Assembly (NCBI RefSeq): GCF_963665055.1
Contig: NZ_OY762015.1
Coordinates: 248,001 to 312,000 of the forward strand
Direction: 5' to 3'
From: an uncultured Methanobacterium sp.
GTDB lineage: Archaea; Methanobacteriota; Methanobacteria; Methanobacteriales; Methanobacteriaceae
DNA length: 64,000 nucleotides
Below the pieces are notes generated by a model. It did not search any database, was not told the origin of the DNA, and was given only the letters and a program-made list of their open reading frames with translations. Each line of letters begins with the position of its first letter. Positions within the stretch are counted from its first letter, which is position 1. A program made the position numbers and the translations under genes. This document shows, piece after piece, positions 10,704 to 26,228 of this stretch.

Positions 10704-10938
10704 ATGATCATCCCTTTTAGGATTTTAACATCTGAATTTATTATAATATTAATTTTCATAACTGTTTTAGTTTTAGTGGATATGATTTTATTTTTTTTAG
10801 CAGGATTTTTATTTTTTTAGCAGATTTTAGTTATGGGGCTAGAGTCCAAAAGGATGTAAATTCAACTAATTTAATGTGTAGTTCATCAAGTGTTTATATT
10901 TACTGGACATCACCCGGTTTAATGGATGTATTTCAAGT

Positions 10939-12336
10939 TTATAAAACACCATTTAATGTTTCATCAAAGAGTTTCAGGAATTGCTCCTGTTTTCCACCAG
11001 GGATGTAGGCACCGCAGGCCACAGAGTGTCCACCACCACTACCCCCTACCTTTGCTGCCACCTTACTTATTATGTGGCCAAAATGGATACCATCGAAGGC
11101 TAAAAGTCGGGAACAACGCAGAGAAACTTTCAAACCATCGTTTTCATCATTTATTTGTGTGAAACCAATCATTGGTTTTCTCCAATCACCATAGCTTAAG
11201 ATCATGCCGGCTATGGTCCCAATAACCTCACTTTTTATCTCATTACCCTGGAAGTACTGCAGGTTCTTCATGCTCTTAATTCGGTCCTCTTCCTGGACCC
11301 AGTTCATTTTTTGGGCCAGGTACTGCCGGTGTTCTTTACTTAACATTTCCATATCATCCAGGGCCATTCCTCTATCACCTTTAAGGACTTTTAAAGCTAT
11401 TTCTGGATGTTTATGTCTGCTGCAGGCGTTGATGGCTGTTGAAAATTCACTGGCATCACGCAGGGGGGAGTACTCCTTTTCTTCTAGGAATTCATAGGCA
11501 TCCCCTGCCACCAGGCGGGGAATGTACTTAACATAACGGGGTGGCACTTCCCTGCTCATCATCCGCACCAGTTCAGTGAAAATACGTCCCTTCTCCTCCT
11601 GACTTAAATCGTAGAGTGTGCGCTGTTTTCTACCATTTTTAATAGGTATATCCAGATTTTTCAGAAACTGCATAGCTTCATTACGATTGTTGGTTATGGG
11701 AAGTTTCACATCGCCAAAATAGGATAAAGCCACAAAAATGGGTCTGGTCTGCCTTCCATAGATAGCCAGATCATTGAATGATCCCACCAGCCCTTTACGA
11801 ACTCCATCGTTTAATATACCCTCATTTATGCCCACTAATTTCCCGGATGAACTATTTTGCATGTCTCCAACAGCACTCAAAACACCAATCCAGCTTAAGT
11901 TATGAAAACCAAAAGTTTTAGCCAGAAGGTAGCACATACCTCCCCCTGAAACCTGGTATGAACCATCTATACCGTAGTAATTAGGGTTTATCTCCAGAAA
12001 ACCGTTGCTTCCCTCTGATATATTCCTTAATGGGGGGTGATGGTCCAGTATGAGAATTTTGGACTGGGAGCTTTGAAATTTCTCTAAATTTTGCCCTGAA
12101 CCCAGATCTGAGAATATGGTCAGTTCATTTTCTTTTTTTAGTTCTGGAATCCTATCCAGGGTTATAAATTCTATTTCATGGTCAATTTCCAGGCGGTCCA
12201 GTGTTGAGGATAATATCGCCCCTGCAGATATTCCATCGCAGTCGATATGGCTGTATATTTTAACATCTTCTGCATTTTTTACCATCTCATTAGCTTTAGC
12301 CAGGGATTTATCCATATCTTTTATAGTGACAGCCAT
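10939..12336 (-). CDS. DHH family phosphoesterase, archaeal RecJ-like exonuclease
   Basis: A 465-residue DHH/DHHA1 protein. Motif I is [16 protein letters not shown], motif III is [10 protein letters not shown], a [10 protein letters not shown] segment follows, and the C-terminal DHHA1 signature is [18 protein letters not shown]. Archaeal relatives are single-strand nucleases associated with the GINS/MCM replisome or act on RNA; the exact role here is inferred. Asp and His metal ligands are intact. The ribosome binding region (AAGGAATGATGA) is itself part of a 21-bp duplication at 12340-12381. Upstream on the same strand lies srp19. Confidence 0.88.
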   Translation of the reverse strand: MAVTIKDMDKSLAKANEMVKNAEDVKIYSHIDCDGISAGAILSSTLDRLEIDHEIEFITLDRIPELKKENELTIFSDLGSGQNLEKFQSSQSKILILDHHPPLRNISEGSNGFLEINPNYYGIDGSYQVSGGGMCYLLAKTFGFHNLSWIGVLSAVGDMQNSSSGKLVGINEGILNDGVRKGLVGSFNDLAIYGRQTRPIFVALSYFGDVKLPITNNRNEAMQFLKNLDIPIKNGRKQRTLYDLSQEEKGRIFTELVRMMSREVPPRYVKYIPRLVAGDAYEFLEEKEYSPLRDASEFSTAINACSRHKHPEIALKVLKGDRGMALDDMEMLSKEHRQYLAQKMNWVQEEDRIKSMKNLQYFQGNEIKSEVIGTIAGMILSYGDWRKPMIGFTQINDENDGLKVSLRCSRLLAFDGIHFGHIISKVAAKVGGSGGGHSVACGAYIPGGKQEQFLKLFDETLNGVL

Positions 12337-12339
12337 TCA

Positions 12340-12381
12340 TCATTCCTTCCATATCTAAAATCATTCCTTCCCTATCTAAAA
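12340..12381 (+). repeat. 21-bp tandem duplication of the DHH gene ribosome binding region
   Basis: Two near-identical 21-base units (TCATTCCTTCCATATCTAAAA, one mismatch) lie directly upstream of the DHH gene. On the minus strand each carries GGAAGGAATGA, so the Shine-Dalgarno-like element is present twice. Confidence 0.75.
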
Positions 12382-12387
12382 ATAGTC

Positions 12388-12678
12388 CTATTTATCTTTT
12401 CTGGAACCATTAATGAGGTTGCTCAGTTTAATGAGAACTTCCTGTTTGCTCATGTTCCGATCAATTATTATCCTTCCTGATCCTTCCCACCATGATGGGG
12501 GGTAAGATTTGTACTTCTCAACAGAAGGATTTAATCTCAGTTTTTTAGCTGCCTGAGTAATTTCACGTAGTTTTGGTGAGTTTACAGCCTGTTTTTTCGA
12601 GATTTTTCTTCCCTCAGATTTGCTCTTTGCAGAATCAATATAAGCAGGCCAGATGATTGTTTTAGTTTCATCTTTCAT
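12388..12678 (-). CDS. srp19: Signal recognition particle 19 kDa protein
   Basis: A 96-residue SRP19 homologue that binds the tips of helices 6 and 8 of 7S RNA and prepares the particle for SRP54. The sequence [28 protein letters not shown] is the family hallmark (single strand, then the basic loop), and [15 protein letters not shown] follows. The length is typical for archaea. AGGAG lies 8 bases before the ATG. It sits between hemD and the DHH gene in the same direction. The 7S RNA gene itself is not in this window. Confidence 0.93.
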   Translation of the reverse strand: MKDETKTIIWPAYIDSAKSKSEGRKISKKQAVNSPKLREITQAAKKLRLNPSVEKYKSYPPSWWEGSGRIIIDRNMSKQEVLIKLSNLINGSRKDK

Positions 12679-12756
12679 AATTACAGCTCCTTTTTAACGG
12701 CTTATCTGAAATATTTTGATTTTTAGTTTGACAGGTTAATCACTTCGTCTGACGGG

Positions 12757-13539
12757 TTAATCATTCATCTCTTCCTTTAACTGCATTAACATGTCTTTCA
12801 CAGTGTACTTGGGCGGTGAGATGGATGGTATTTCCAATTCTTCCAGAGGTTTCTGGGTAATAGGACCAATAGCTGCCGCCAAAACTTTCCCTTCTTTAAA
12901 AGAATCTATTAACTCTATCCTTTTATCTCCAGCCATTTCAAAGAGATTGGTGACAGTGAGGGGGCTGGTAAAGGTAACTGCATCCACTTTTCCCTGGATT
13001 ATTTCATCAACCAGCAACTGAACCCTACTGGTATCGTGGGGTTTAGTGGATTTGTAGGCTTCTGCCAGATAAACAGTAGCACCCATCTTCTTTAAACCTT
13101 CAGGGAGCACATCTCTTGCTTTAAATGTACGGGGAACTCCTACTTTTTTCTGGTTTAGATCTATTTTTTGGAATTCCTCCAGAAGACCTTCAGCAGTGTA
13201 ATCCTCAGGCACCACATCAGCTTGAATTCCATAATCATTCAAAACTCGCTCTGTGCGGGGTCCAATAACCGCTACCTGACATTGGGGATTGAGTTTTTCC
13301 CTAAAACCTTCACAGTATTTAAACAGTGATTCCAGTGATGCAGGGGAGGTGAATATAATCCAGTCCAGTTCACCAGCCCGATTGCAGAGATCCATCAAAG
13401 ATTCGCTGGCGAAAGCCTCCAGTTCAAGGGTGGGAACCACCAAAGGAATTCCACCATTTTCCTGAACTATGTCTACTGCCGCCTGGGAACGTTCCACTGG
13501 TCTGGTTATTCCAATAACTTTACCTTTAAATCCATTCAT
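12757..13539 (-). CDS. hemD: Uroporphyrinogen-III synthase
   Basis: It closes hydroxymethylbilane with inversion of ring D to give uroporphyrinogen III, the precursor of F430, siroheme and cobamides. The 260-residue protein shows the two-lobe family pattern: [11 protein letters not shown] at the start, [40 protein letters not shown] [28 protein letters not shown] and [17 protein letters not shown] 13539 is favoured by AGAGGTCC 5 bases upstream; an in-frame ATG at 13566 lies inside a repeat. The start region is embedded in a 31-bp tandem array. cobA lies upstream on the same strand, so both serve the branch from uroporphyrinogen III. Confidence 0.92.
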   Translation of the reverse strand: MNGFKGKVIGITRPVERSQAAVDIVQENGGIPLVVPTLELEAFASESLMDLCNRAGELDWIIFTSPASLESLFKYCEGFREKLNPQCQVAVIGPRTERVLNDYGIQADVVPEDYTAEGLLEEFQKIDLNQKKVGVPRTFKARDVLPEGLKKMGATVYLAEAYKSTKPHDTSRVQLLVDEIIQGKVDAVTFTSPLTVTNLFEMAGDKRIELIDSFKEGKVLAAAIGPITQKPLEELEIPSISPPKYTVKDMLMQLKEEMND

Positions 13540-13670
13540 ACTGGACCTCTTTACTTTTAAATCCATTCATGTTGGACCTCTTTACTTTTAAATCCATTTT
13601 TGCTGGATCTCTTTACTTTTAAATCCATTTTTGCTGGATCTCTTTACTTTGAAATCTATTTATGCTGGTT
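13528..13670 (+). repeat. 31-bp tandem array covering the hemD start and leader
   Basis: Units start at 13528, 13559, 13590 and 13621, with a partial fifth at 13652. On the minus strand each copy carries the ribosome binding AGAGGTCC or AGAGATCC followed by a start-like codon region, so the hemD initiation region has been copied upstream four times. Because 31 is not a multiple of three, successive copies are in different frames. Confidence 0.85.
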
Positions 13671-13747
13671 CGCACTGAATAGTCTACCATTAATCATTTC
13701 TATGATTTTATTAGCTTCAAATCTATTATAAAGGTTTATAATAAATA

Positions 13748-14461
13748 TTATGGTTTTTTATTTTGAATATCCTTAAAAACATCCACCACTGGCCCTATTA
13801 TCACCAGGGCAGGGGGATTGATATCTTTTTGGGTGATGTTTTCCAGAGTACCGGTTATAATTCTCTCATCGGGGGTAGTTCCTTTTTCAATGACGCACAC
13901 TGGAGTTTGAGGGTCCTTGTACTTCATAATTTCTTTGATATTTTCCTCCAGGTGTCCCACACCCATGAGAATGACAATGGTATCTGCATTATAGTTCCAC
14001 TGTACCTGTTTTTCCGATTTGGTGGGGTCTTCGTGGCCGGTTACCACTGTGAATGAAGTGGCCACTCCACGATGGGTTACAGGAAGTCCTACGGTAGTTG
14101 GAACTCCAATGGCAGAGGTCACACCGGGTATGATTTCCACGGGTATTCCTTCTTCCTGAAGGGCCAGTATTTCCTCCCCTCCCCTACCAAAGACAAAGGG
14201 GTCACCACCCTTGAGTCGAACCACTGAATCGTATTTCTTTCCCTGTTCTATGAGGATCTGGTTTATTTCTTCCTGTTTTTTGGAGTGGGCTCCTGCTCTT
14301 TTACCCACGTAGATCATGCCTGCGCCGCTGGCGTATTTGAGTATTTCCTCATTGGCCAGACGATCGTAAACCACAACATCTGCTTTTTGCAGGGTTTTAA
14401 TGGCTTTAAGGGTCACCAGATCCGGATCCCCTGGTCCTGCGCCTACTAAATAAACTACCAT
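13748..14461 (-). CDS. cobA: Uroporphyrinogen-III C-methyltransferase
   Basis: A SAM-dependent methyltransferase adding methyl groups at C2 and C7 of uroporphyrinogen III to give precorrin-2. The 237-residue protein starts with the family [14 protein letters not shown] loop and contains [67 protein letters not shown] and a final IIGPVV. All are complete. ATG 14461 is chosen because GGTGA lies 5-6 bases upstream and the family starts at [11 protein letters not shown]; the longer in-frame start at 14515 adds 18 atypical residues. It feeds hemD-derived product into siroheme, cobamide and F430 synthesis. Confidence 0.94.
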   Translation of the reverse strand: MVVYLVGAGPGDPDLVTLKAIKTLQKADVVVYDRLANEEILKYASGAGMIYVGKRAGAHSKKQEEINQILIEQGKKYDSVVRLKGGDPFVFGRGGEEILALQEEGIPVEIIPGVTSAIGVPTTVGLPVTHRGVATSFTVVTGHEDPTKSEKQVQWNYNADTIVILMGVGHLEENIKEIMKYKDPQTPVCVIEKGTTPDERIITGTLENITQKDINPPALVIIGPVVDVFKDIQNKKP

Positions 14462-14591
14462 TAATTCACCATGTGAAATTTTTTTATAATCTGTTTTTAG
14501 TAATTTCGTTATCACTTATATTTATGGGAAAAAGCTTTTTTTAGGAATTAATTTTTTTTAGGATTAGCTTTTTTTAGCAATTAACAAATTC

Positions 14592-15242
<651 letters not shown>

Positions 15243-15243
15243 T

Positions 15244-15498
15244 TTAGTCACCTGCAGCTTCAATCTGGATCTGGTAGTCGTGAATCACCGGGTTGCAGAG
15301 CAATCGCTCGCACATCTGGACCACTTCTTCACGAGCCACATCAGGGTTTTCTGCTTCTAGAGTGAATTTCACTATTTCGATGGTAGCAGTATCCTCCACC
15401 TGATAGTCTAAAAGGGCCAGTGCCCTCTGGATGGTGGAAGCTTCTGGATTGAGCATTCCTTTTTTAAGACTTATTTCAACTTGTGCATGGTATTTCAT
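15244..15498 (-). CDS. purS: Phosphoribosylformylglycinamidine synthase subunit PurS
   Basis: A small 84-residue subunit that bridges PurL and PurQ in the FGAM synthase complex. Characteristic sequences are [30 protein letters not shown] and [17 protein letters not shown]. The start 15498 has GGTGA 5 bases upstream (GGTGATGTCTATG); GTG and ATG codons 6-9 bases earlier overlap that site. It is translationally coupled with purQ, whose start lies just before the purS stop. purC lies 130 bases upstream and may be transcribed separately. Confidence 0.92.
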   Translation of the reverse strand: MKYHAQVEISLKKGMLNPEASTIQRALALLDYQVEDTATIEIVKFTLEAENPDVAREEVVQMCERLLCNPVIHDYQIQIEAAGD

Positions 15499-15627
15499 AG
15501 ACATCACCAGTGATTAAATTAATCAATAATCTTCAAATATTCAATCAATAATCTTCAAATCCTATAATAAATTAAATAAATTCTATCTAACTTTATTCCA
15601 ATTATTTGAACTTATAATCTCATTTAA

Positions 15628-16374
15628 TTAAAAATCCAGATTCCATTTCTTCTTATCCTCATCATCCAGGATTATGTTGGCAACTTTCTGGTAAGCCTCA
15701 ATAACTCCAGATTCCCCTTTCCGGAAGAGATCCTTGTCCAAAATATCGCAGGTTTCAATATCCCAGAAACGACAGGTGTCAGGGCTGATTTCATCCCCAA
15801 GGACAATGTTTCCATTCACGTCGCGACCAAATTCGATTTTAAAGTCCGGGAACAGTAGTCCTCTGCTTTCCAGGAAGTTTTTCAGAACTTCATTGATCTT
15901 GAGGGTTATTTTTCGTATGGTTTCCAAGTCTTCGCTACTGGCCAGATCAAGGGCCAGGATAATGTCATCGTTGAGCATGGGGTCGTGATATTCATCATTT
16001 TTGTAATCCATCTGAATAATAGGGGGATTAAATGTCTGCCCATCCTGGAATGGGAATCTTCGAAGCAGACTTCCTGCAGCTATATTCCTTGTAATTACTT
16101 CCAGTGGTATCATATCCAGTTTATGGGATATCATGTATCCAGGCTCTGGCAAATCAATGTACTGGGTTTTTATACCTGCATCTTCCAGTAATCTGAAAAG
16201 TTTAGCAGATATCAGGGAGTTATAATAACCCTTTAAGCTCATAACTTCCTTCTTTTCTCCATCCCCTGCTGTAATATCATCTCTAAATTTTACTAAAACC
16301 TGCTGTGGCTGGCTGGTCTGGTACACATCCTTGGCTTTACCCCTGTATAGGAGATTTCCCTTATCAAGATTCAT
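15628..16374 (-). CDS. purC: SAICAR synthetase
   Basis: It condenses CAIR with aspartate using ATP in purine synthesis. The 248-residue protein has the full family set: [46 protein letters not shown], the metal/substrate segment FKIEFGRD and [16 protein letters not shown] 16374 is favoured by GGAG 6 bases upstream. A TATA box on the minus strand at 16407-16416 puts the transcript start near 16386, giving a leader of about a dozen bases that contains the ribosome binding site. It is divergent from glmS. Confidence 0.94.
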   Translation of the reverse strand: MNLDKGNLLYRGKAKDVYQTSQPQQVLVKFRDDITAGDGEKKEVMSLKGYYNSLISAKLFRLLEDAGIKTQYIDLPEPGYMISHKLDMIPLEVITRNIAAGSLLRRFPFQDGQTFNPPIIQMDYKNDEYHDPMLNDDIILALDLASSEDLETIRKITLKINEVLKNFLESRGLLFPDFKIEFGRDVNGNIVLGDEISPDTCRFWDIETCDILDKDLFRKGESGVIEAYQKVANIILDDEDKKKWNLDF

Positions 16375-16398
16375 GTTAAACTCCATTTCTTATTTTAT

Positions 16399-16430
<32 letters not shown>

Positions 16431-16574
16431 TAAGATAAAAACTACATTAGAAATTATTATAGCTTAGGATTATAATAATAGATTAAGATTAAATTATAGC
16501 TTGGGATTATAATAGATTGGCATTATTTACCATTTACCTAAAACTTTAAAAAAACACTTACTTGGTGAATTAAT

Positions 16575-18356
16575 ATGTGTGGAATTGTGGGATGTATACT
16601 TAAAAGTAATAAAGCAGCACCTGTGCTCCTGGATTGTGTTCAGCGCCTGGAATACAGAGGTTATGATTCAGTGGGTATTGCTACTTATTCATCTTCTGGA
16701 ATCAAGATTAGAAAAGACCGGGGAAAAATTGATGAAGTTTCAGAGGAACTCCACCTGGAAGAGCTTCCAGGAGAAATAGGCATAGGCCATGTTCGCTGGG
16801 CCACTCATGGCCTTCCAACCCAGGAAAATGCTCATCCTCATACTGATTGTGATGGAAAAATTGCAGTGGTTCACAATGGTATCATAGAAAACTACAAGGA
16901 ACTTAAAGACCAGTTGATGCGTGAAGGGCACAATTTCGTATCCCAAACTGATACCGAGGTTATTCCTCATCTCATTGAAAAATACCATAAAGAAGGGCTT
17001 GGTATGGAAGATGCCATGAATAAAGCTATCAGCATGTTACATGGTTCCTATGCCTTTGCAGTCATCAGTGTGGATGAACCCAACAAGATCATGGGAGTTC
17101 GGAAGGAAAGCCCACTCATACTTGGCCTGGGAAACGGTGAATACTTCCTGGCTTCTGATGCTCCAGCTATACTGCAACATACCAGACGGATTATCTACCT
17201 GGCAGACCATGAAACATTCATTATTGATGCTGATGGCATCACTGTAAAGGATGGGGATGGACAGGTAATTGAAAAGAAAATCGAAACCATTAAATGGACT
17301 CCTGAAATGGCCCAAAAATGTGGTTATCCTCATTTCATGCTGAAAGAAATTCATGAACAACCAGAAGCAGTTAAAAACACCCTTTTTGAAGTTTCAGATA
17401 TTGAGGAGATCGTCAAAAAATTCCCCAAATTCAAACGCATCACCTTTGTAGCATGTGGAACATCTTATCATGCCTCCCTTGTTGGTAAATACCTTTTTGA
17501 AGGTCTTTTAGGGTTGCCTACAGATGTCATGCTAGCATCGGAGTTTGAATTCTCAGAAAAAGCCATTGATCCAGATTCACTGGTTATCTTCATCAGCCAA
17601 TCTGGAGAAACAGCTGATACTCTTAAAGCTCTTAGAATAGCTAATAAAACGGCAAAAACCCTAACAATTGTTAACGTACTGGGTAGTACAGCTACAAGGG
17701 AAGCTGATTATGTTATATTCACCAGAGCAGGGCCTGAAATTGGTGTGGCAGCCACCAAGACATATATAAGTCAATTAACCTGCATATACCTCCTGGCAGC
17801 ATGCATGGGTAAAAACAAGGAGCTTTTAGATGAACTGCAACTGATTCCAGATTACATGAAAACAGTACTCTCCTTTGAAGATGAAATTAAAGAAATGGCC
17901 GCTAAATACAAGGAAGCCCAGGATTTCTTTTTCATTGGCCGTGGATTTTCCTACCCCACAGCCATGGAGGGGGCATTGAAACTCAAAGAAATAACCTACA
18001 TTCATGGTGAGGGATACGCAGCTGGAGAACTTAAACATGGACCATTAGCACTTATAGATGATGATGTGCCAGTGGTAGCGGTGGTACCTCCGGGTAAAAG
18101 TCACGACAGAACCCTCAGTAATGTGGAAGAAGTTAAAGCCAGAGGAGCAAGGGTTATAGGTCTCGGATCAATTGATGATCATGTCCTGGAATATGAAGCC
18201 AGTGATATGATAAAATTCCCTGCCCAGATCAGTGAATTAATATCACCCCTGATTTACGTGGTGCCTTTACAGTTATTATCCTACCATATAAGTGTGCAGA
18301 GGGGTATTGACCCGGATAAACCCAAAAACCTGGCAAAATGCGTAACTGTGGAATAA
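16575..18356 (+). CDS. glmS: Glutamine--fructose-6-phosphate aminotransferase (isomerizing)
   Basis: It makes glucosamine-6-phosphate for amino sugars such as those of pseudomurein and glycans. The 593-residue protein has Cys2 as N-terminal nucleophile (MCGIVGCI), then [13 protein letters not shown], the glutaminase motif [18 protein letters not shown], two SIS sugar-isomerase domains ([57 protein letters not shown]), and the family end [10 protein letters not shown]. It is full length with GGTGA before the ATG. The 200-base spacer upstream contains an imperfect duplication of ATTATAGCTTGGGATTATAA at about 16455 and 16495. No glmS riboswitch-like structure is evident. Confidence 0.95.
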   Translation: MCGIVGCILKSNKAAPVLLDCVQRLEYRGYDSVGIATYSSSGIKIRKDRGKIDEVSEELHLEELPGEIGIGHVRWATHGLPTQENAHPHTDCDGKIAVVHNGIIENYKELKDQLMREGHNFVSQTDTEVIPHLIEKYHKEGLGMEDAMNKAISMLHGSYAFAVISVDEPNKIMGVRKESPLILGLGNGEYFLASDAPAILQHTRRIIYLADHETFIIDADGITVKDGDGQVIEKKIETIKWTPEMAQKCGYPHFMLKEIHEQPEAVKNTLFEVSDIEEIVKKFPKFKRITFVACGTSYHASLVGKYLFEGLLGLPTDVMLASEFEFSEKAIDPDSLVIFISQSGETADTLKALRIANKTAKTLTIVNVLGSTATREADYVIFTRAGPEIGVAATKTYISQLTCIYLLAACMGKNKELLDELQLIPDYMKTVLSFEDEIKEMAAKYKEAQDFFFIGRGFSYPTAMEGALKLKEITYIHGEGYAAGELKHGPLALIDDDVPVVAVVPPGKSHDRTLSNVEEVKARGARVIGLGSIDDHVLEYEASDMIKFPAQISELISPLIYVVPLQLLSYHISVQRGIDPDKPKNLAKCVTVE

Positions 18357-18669
18357 AACTATCATTTTTTATTTCATTTTAATGTGGATAATAGAATATT
18401 CACTGGTTAAATGGAATTCCCGAGATGAAGACATTAACCTTACTCCATACTCTCGCTTAATTGTTAAGTTACGCAGTAGGGCTATTCTATTTAAAGGTGT
18501 TTTAAGATATTAATCTACAGACATCTAACTAAATCAAAATATTAATCCATAAAAATTAAATTATAAATAAACCTGAATTTATCATTAAATCCCATGGTAT
18601 TTGATTAACTGGGGCTATTAAGCAATTAATAGTTCATCTGAATTTTAAGTTAGGTGAAAGGTAATTTAA
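18357..18669. other. Intergenic spacer, no gene seen
   Basis: An AT-rich stretch after glmS. A short inverted sequence (CTTAATTGTTAAG at about 18455) is present but lacks other support as an operator. GGTGAAAGG just before 18670 is the ribosome binding site of the next gene. No ORF or RNA structure is convincing. Confidence 0.5.
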
Positions 18670-18957
18670 ATGACTCCTAAAAAATCAGGAACACTGTTCA
18701 TTGTTCTAATGATTGCACTGGTTGCCTATGGGGCTGCTTCAGGTGCCAATGCTTTAAACATAGGTACCGATATTGGGGTGGGATTAATTCCATCGAACTT
18801 TAATTTAAACGGTGATCAGAAGATCAGTGAGATCGGTGATTCCAACTTCACCCCGGTTCACATTGTAAAACATATTCAGGTTAACGTCACCAATACCACC
18901 AATACCACTAACAACACCACTGTCAACACTACTCCCACCAATGGAACCACCCCATGA
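18670..18957 (+). CDS. Small secreted protein with Asn/Thr-rich tail
   Basis: The 95-residue product has an N-terminal signal or anchor ([22 protein letters not shown]), a short central region ([16 protein letters not shown]), and a C-terminal tail made almost only of Asn and Thr ([17 protein letters not shown]). Many N-x-T sequons in the tail suggest heavy N-glycosylation outside the cell. AGGTGAAAGG precedes the ATG. Two other proteins in the window (34368 and 36454, minus strand) share this signal-plus-Thr/Asn-tail design without clear sequence homology. Function unknown; a cell-surface role is inferred. Confidence 0.65.
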   Translation: MTPKKSGTLFIVLMIALVAYGAASGANALNIGTDIGVGLIPSNFNLNGDQKISEIGDSNFTPVHIVKHIQVNVTNTTNTTNNTTVNTTPTNGTTP

Positions 18958-19485
18958 TATATCCTTAATTATTGGTAATTCTGGATGCATCTTAGGAGAT
19001 GTGTAGTGGTAATTGGAATTAATTATTTCAGGATATTAATCACTGTAAATATGTGCCCCGGGGATCATTTCTGAATATGTGACCCGAGCAATTGGAATTA
19101 ATAATCTCCAACTGGATTGCTAATTCTTAATTAAGATATTCAGAATACTGGAATATTATCCAGAACATTGAGCATTGATATAAATTAAATGCAGATATTT
19201 AATCCACATGAATAATCAATAAATCCAATAAATCAACTTTTTTTATTAAGTTGCAGATATGGAAAATGATAAAAAATTTAGTCACCGCTCCCTAAAACAT
19301 ATTTTAAAGGGTCTCATGGATGGGTGGGTGTAATATTTAAAAAAATGTTTAAGTAACTAAAATATAATTTTCAGATATATACTAAAATTAAGATATACTT
19401 TAAAAATATGCTAAAAAATTTATATAATCAAAGTTTGCGTTTATGAAATTGAAAAATTAAATTTATGAAATTAAGGTGATTTTAA
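18958..19485. other. Long intergenic spacer with loose repeats
   Basis: 528 AT-rich bases without a credible ORF. GGTAATTGGAATTAATTA and GCAATTGGAATTAATAA recur about 80 bases apart (about 19007 and 19087), each near a TATGTG(C/A)CCCG block, indicating an old duplication. The promoter of the XRE-cupin gene lies at its right end. Confidence 0.5.
19419..19428 (+). promoter_or_regulatory. TATA box of the XRE-cupin gene
   Basis: TTTATATAAT lies about 62 bases before the ATG at 19486, following an A-rich BRE-like stretch. It predicts a leader of roughly 35 bases. Two copies of TTTATGAAATT lie between the box and the start codon. Confidence 0.5.
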
Positions 19486-20067
19486 ATGAAAGAGGAGAAC
19501 AAAGTTGGAGCGAAAATCCGTCAGTTAAGAGAAGATCGAAAACTTTCGGTGGAAGAACTGGCCGATGCCAGTTATAGCAGTGTTGAACTTATAGAAGACT
19601 TGGAAAGTGGAGCACTGGTACCATCACTAACTCCTCTTTTAAAAATTGCACGGGCACTGGGAGTACGCCTGGGCACATTCCTGGATGACGCCCCCCACAG
19701 CGGGCCCTTCATGGTCAAATCAGGAAAATCAGATAACATAATCAGATTTTCTGGTCAGGGACTTGGTGAACACAGCAACCAGAGTGCATTGGAATTCTAC
19801 TCACTGGCCTATGGGAAGGTAGACAGACACATGGAACCCTTCCTCATCGATGTCCACCCCACTGAAAACCAGGATTACCAGCTTGCATCACACGAAGGTG
19901 AAGAATTCCTATATGTTATTCAGGGAAAGATAGAAGTGCTTTACGGGCAGGATAAATACCTTTTAGAACCAGAAGACAGTATTTACTACGATTCAGTGGT
20001 TCCTCACCACGTACATGCCAAAGAAAAGGATTCAAAAATGTTGGCAGTGGTTTACACTCCCTTCTAA
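19486..20067 (+). CDS. XRE-family regulator with C-terminal cupin sensor
   Basis: A 193-residue regulator. Residues 5-65 form a helix-turn-helix ([35 protein letters not shown]), and residues 110-190 form a cupin barrel ([38 protein letters not shown]). HTH-cupin proteins usually bind a small effector or metal in the barrel and control neighbouring genes. It directly precedes a thioesterase-fold gene (41 bases) and an acyl-CoA synthetase, so it probably controls acyl-CoA or fatty-acid metabolism; that is inference from context. This trio is a recurrent arrangement in methanogens as far as I recall. Confidence 0.88.
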   Translation: MKEENKVGAKIRQLREDRKLSVEELADASYSSVELIEDLESGALVPSLTPLLKIARALGVRLGTFLDDAPHSGPFMVKSGKSDNIIRFSGQGLGEHSNQSALEFYSLAYGKVDRHMEPFLIDVHPTENQDYQLASHEGEEFLYVIQGKIEVLYGQDKYLLEPEDSIYYDSVVPHHVHAKEKDSKMLAVVYTPF

Positions 20068-20108
20068 GATGAGGGAGACCCTTTTATAAAAATTGGAGAT
20101 ACTTATAC

Positions 20109-20519
<411 letters not shown>

Positions 20520-20792
20520 CTTACCTAAATTCTCGGTAAGTAACTTCCTAATACTATCTAATGACATATTTATGGTAAAACAGCTTTAAGCAAGGGCCTA
20601 TTTCGGTAAATAAACTGCTTCAGTAAAGGGTCTATTTCTGGTAAATAGACTAGTTCAGATAAATAAACCTAATTACTCTAAATAACCTGTATTGGGAACC
20701 TGTATTGGGAAAATATATTCGAAGAGAAAAAATTATTCAAAAAAATAAAGTATAACCACATATTTAAGATTGTAAAACTTGGAGTTTTTAAA

Positions 20793-22454
<1,662 letters not shown>

Positions 22455-22546
22455 GAAATTCTCTTTGTAAGTGGTGGGTAACTATTTTCCCATCCCAACA
22501 ATTTATTATCAGATTCATTTTCATTCAAAGTGCGGAGGCCAAGTAA

Positions 22547-23074
22547 ATGTCATTATTAGCCCTAGCATATCCTAAAATTAATCAGAAGGATTACCAGTGG
22601 ATTCAGGAGTTCCGGGAAGAAAATGACGAGCTTTACCATGGTAGGGTAGAGCCCCATTTCACCCTGGTATTTCCAGTATTCAACCAGAGACCAGAAACAT
22701 TCATTGAAGAAATTAAAAGAAGAGCAGCTGATCACCGCAGAATAGAATTTGCCATAAGATGTGCAGTCATGGAAAAAGATGCATTCACCCCCTACTGGCA
22801 TGTTTTCCTGGTGCCTGATGAGGGTTACAGTCAGATACTTAAACTTCACGATAATCTCTATTCCGGGAAACTGGCTGATGAACTCAGAATGGATCTACCC
22901 TTCATCCCCCATATTGGCATTGGCAATTCCATAGAACAATGGACCTGCAAAGAACTGGTTGATCAGATAAATTATTCAGATATGGAGATAAAAGGAACCA
23001 TAGATGAAATTAACGTGGCAGAATACCATGAAGAACTGGTGGAAACCATGGAAAAAATAAAATTATCTCCCTAA
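22547..23074 (+). CDS. 2'-5' RNA ligase / 2H phosphoesterase-like protein
   Basis: A 175-residue protein with the 2H-phosphoesterase layout. The first motif is PHFTLVFP (H-x-T). The second is PHIGIG, where the usual Ser/Thr two residues after His is replaced by Gly, so catalysis may be altered. Family members include 2',3'-cyclic phosphodiesterases and RNA ligase-like enzymes. GGAGG lies 8 bases before the ATG. It follows the synthetase by 92 bases in the same direction, and an enzymatic link with it is not evident. The downstream spacer has a duplicated ATCTTAACTTTATCT. Confidence 0.75.
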   Translation: MSLLALAYPKINQKDYQWIQEFREENDELYHGRVEPHFTLVFPVFNQRPETFIEEIKRRAADHRRIEFAIRCAVMEKDAFTPYWHVFLVPDEGYSQILKLHDNLYSGKLADELRMDLPFIPHIGIGNSIEQWTCKELVDQINYSDMEIKGTIDEINVAEYHEELVETMEKIKLSP

Positions 23075-23350
23075 TCTTAACTTTATCTTAATCTTAACTT
23101 TATCTCCCTAACCCTAAGTATGGGCTGATAAGTATTGTACATCCAGAAACTAATTTTTCTCAAAATTAGGTCCTAAAATGGATACCATGGGTTCATATAG
23201 CTTTAACTAAGTGTGTTTTTAATTTTAATGAAATAGATATATGTGTAGGGATATAAACTAGAATAATACGTTTTAAATGGATATATTGCGTATATCCTAT
23301 GAATAACGATTTTAAGATGAATACATGAATTTTTGACAAGTAATGGTAAA

Positions 23351-25843
<2,493 letters not shown>

Positions 25844-25849
25844 TCATTT

Positions 25850-25880
25850 ACTCTCTTTTTTTGTCTCTTTTTATTTTACA
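25850..25880 (+). terminator. Poly-T terminator after the helicase gene
   Basis: Just after the stop codon the plus strand reads CTCTTTTTTTGTCTCTTTTTATTTT, the oligo-T pattern that ends transcription in archaea. Confidence 0.5.
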
Positions 25881-26166
25881 GCATTCTTAAAACATTTGTA
25901 CTATTTTTTTTAAATAATAGAACATATTCTCTAGAATTTATGATATTATCCTAGAATCGGACCATATATTAGAACTGATTTTATGGATTTGTGGAAAGTG
26001 TCTAATTTAGGTTACAGCTATGTTATTTGGGTAGTCTTTATTGTTAAATTGGGCCCTGATGAAGCTTCCCACTAATATAATCACTGCTCTTGTGATGGTA
26101 AACTAAAATACTATCTTGATATATATAATGAAAATAATTATAACCGGTAAATAGAAAATTCTAATT

Positions 26167-26183
26167 GTTAGAACAGTTCTAAC
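26167..26183. promoter_or_regulatory. Perfect 17-bp palindrome upstream of the channel-like gene
   Basis: GTTAGAAC-A-GTTCTAAC is a perfect 8-base inverted repeat around one central base, 46 bases before the start of the channel-like gene. It is a good candidate operator. The 12-mer AACAGTTCTAAC recurs at 56977-56988 in another promoter region. The remaining spacer 25881-26228 holds only AT-rich sequence and a 30-codon ORF without support. Confidence 0.45.
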
Positions 26184-26228
26184 TATCTATGATAATTAAT
26201 TGAATGAAAGTTACATAGAAACCAATCT

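Noticed and set aside
16455..16520. glmS riboswitch in the leader
   Set aside because: The sequence is AT-rich with a simple duplication only; the conserved ribozyme core is not seen, and such ribozymes belong to bacteria.
18440..18480. CTTAATTGTTAAG palindrome after glmS
   Set aside because: Short and AT-rich, so expected by chance, and it has no second copy or good promoter position.
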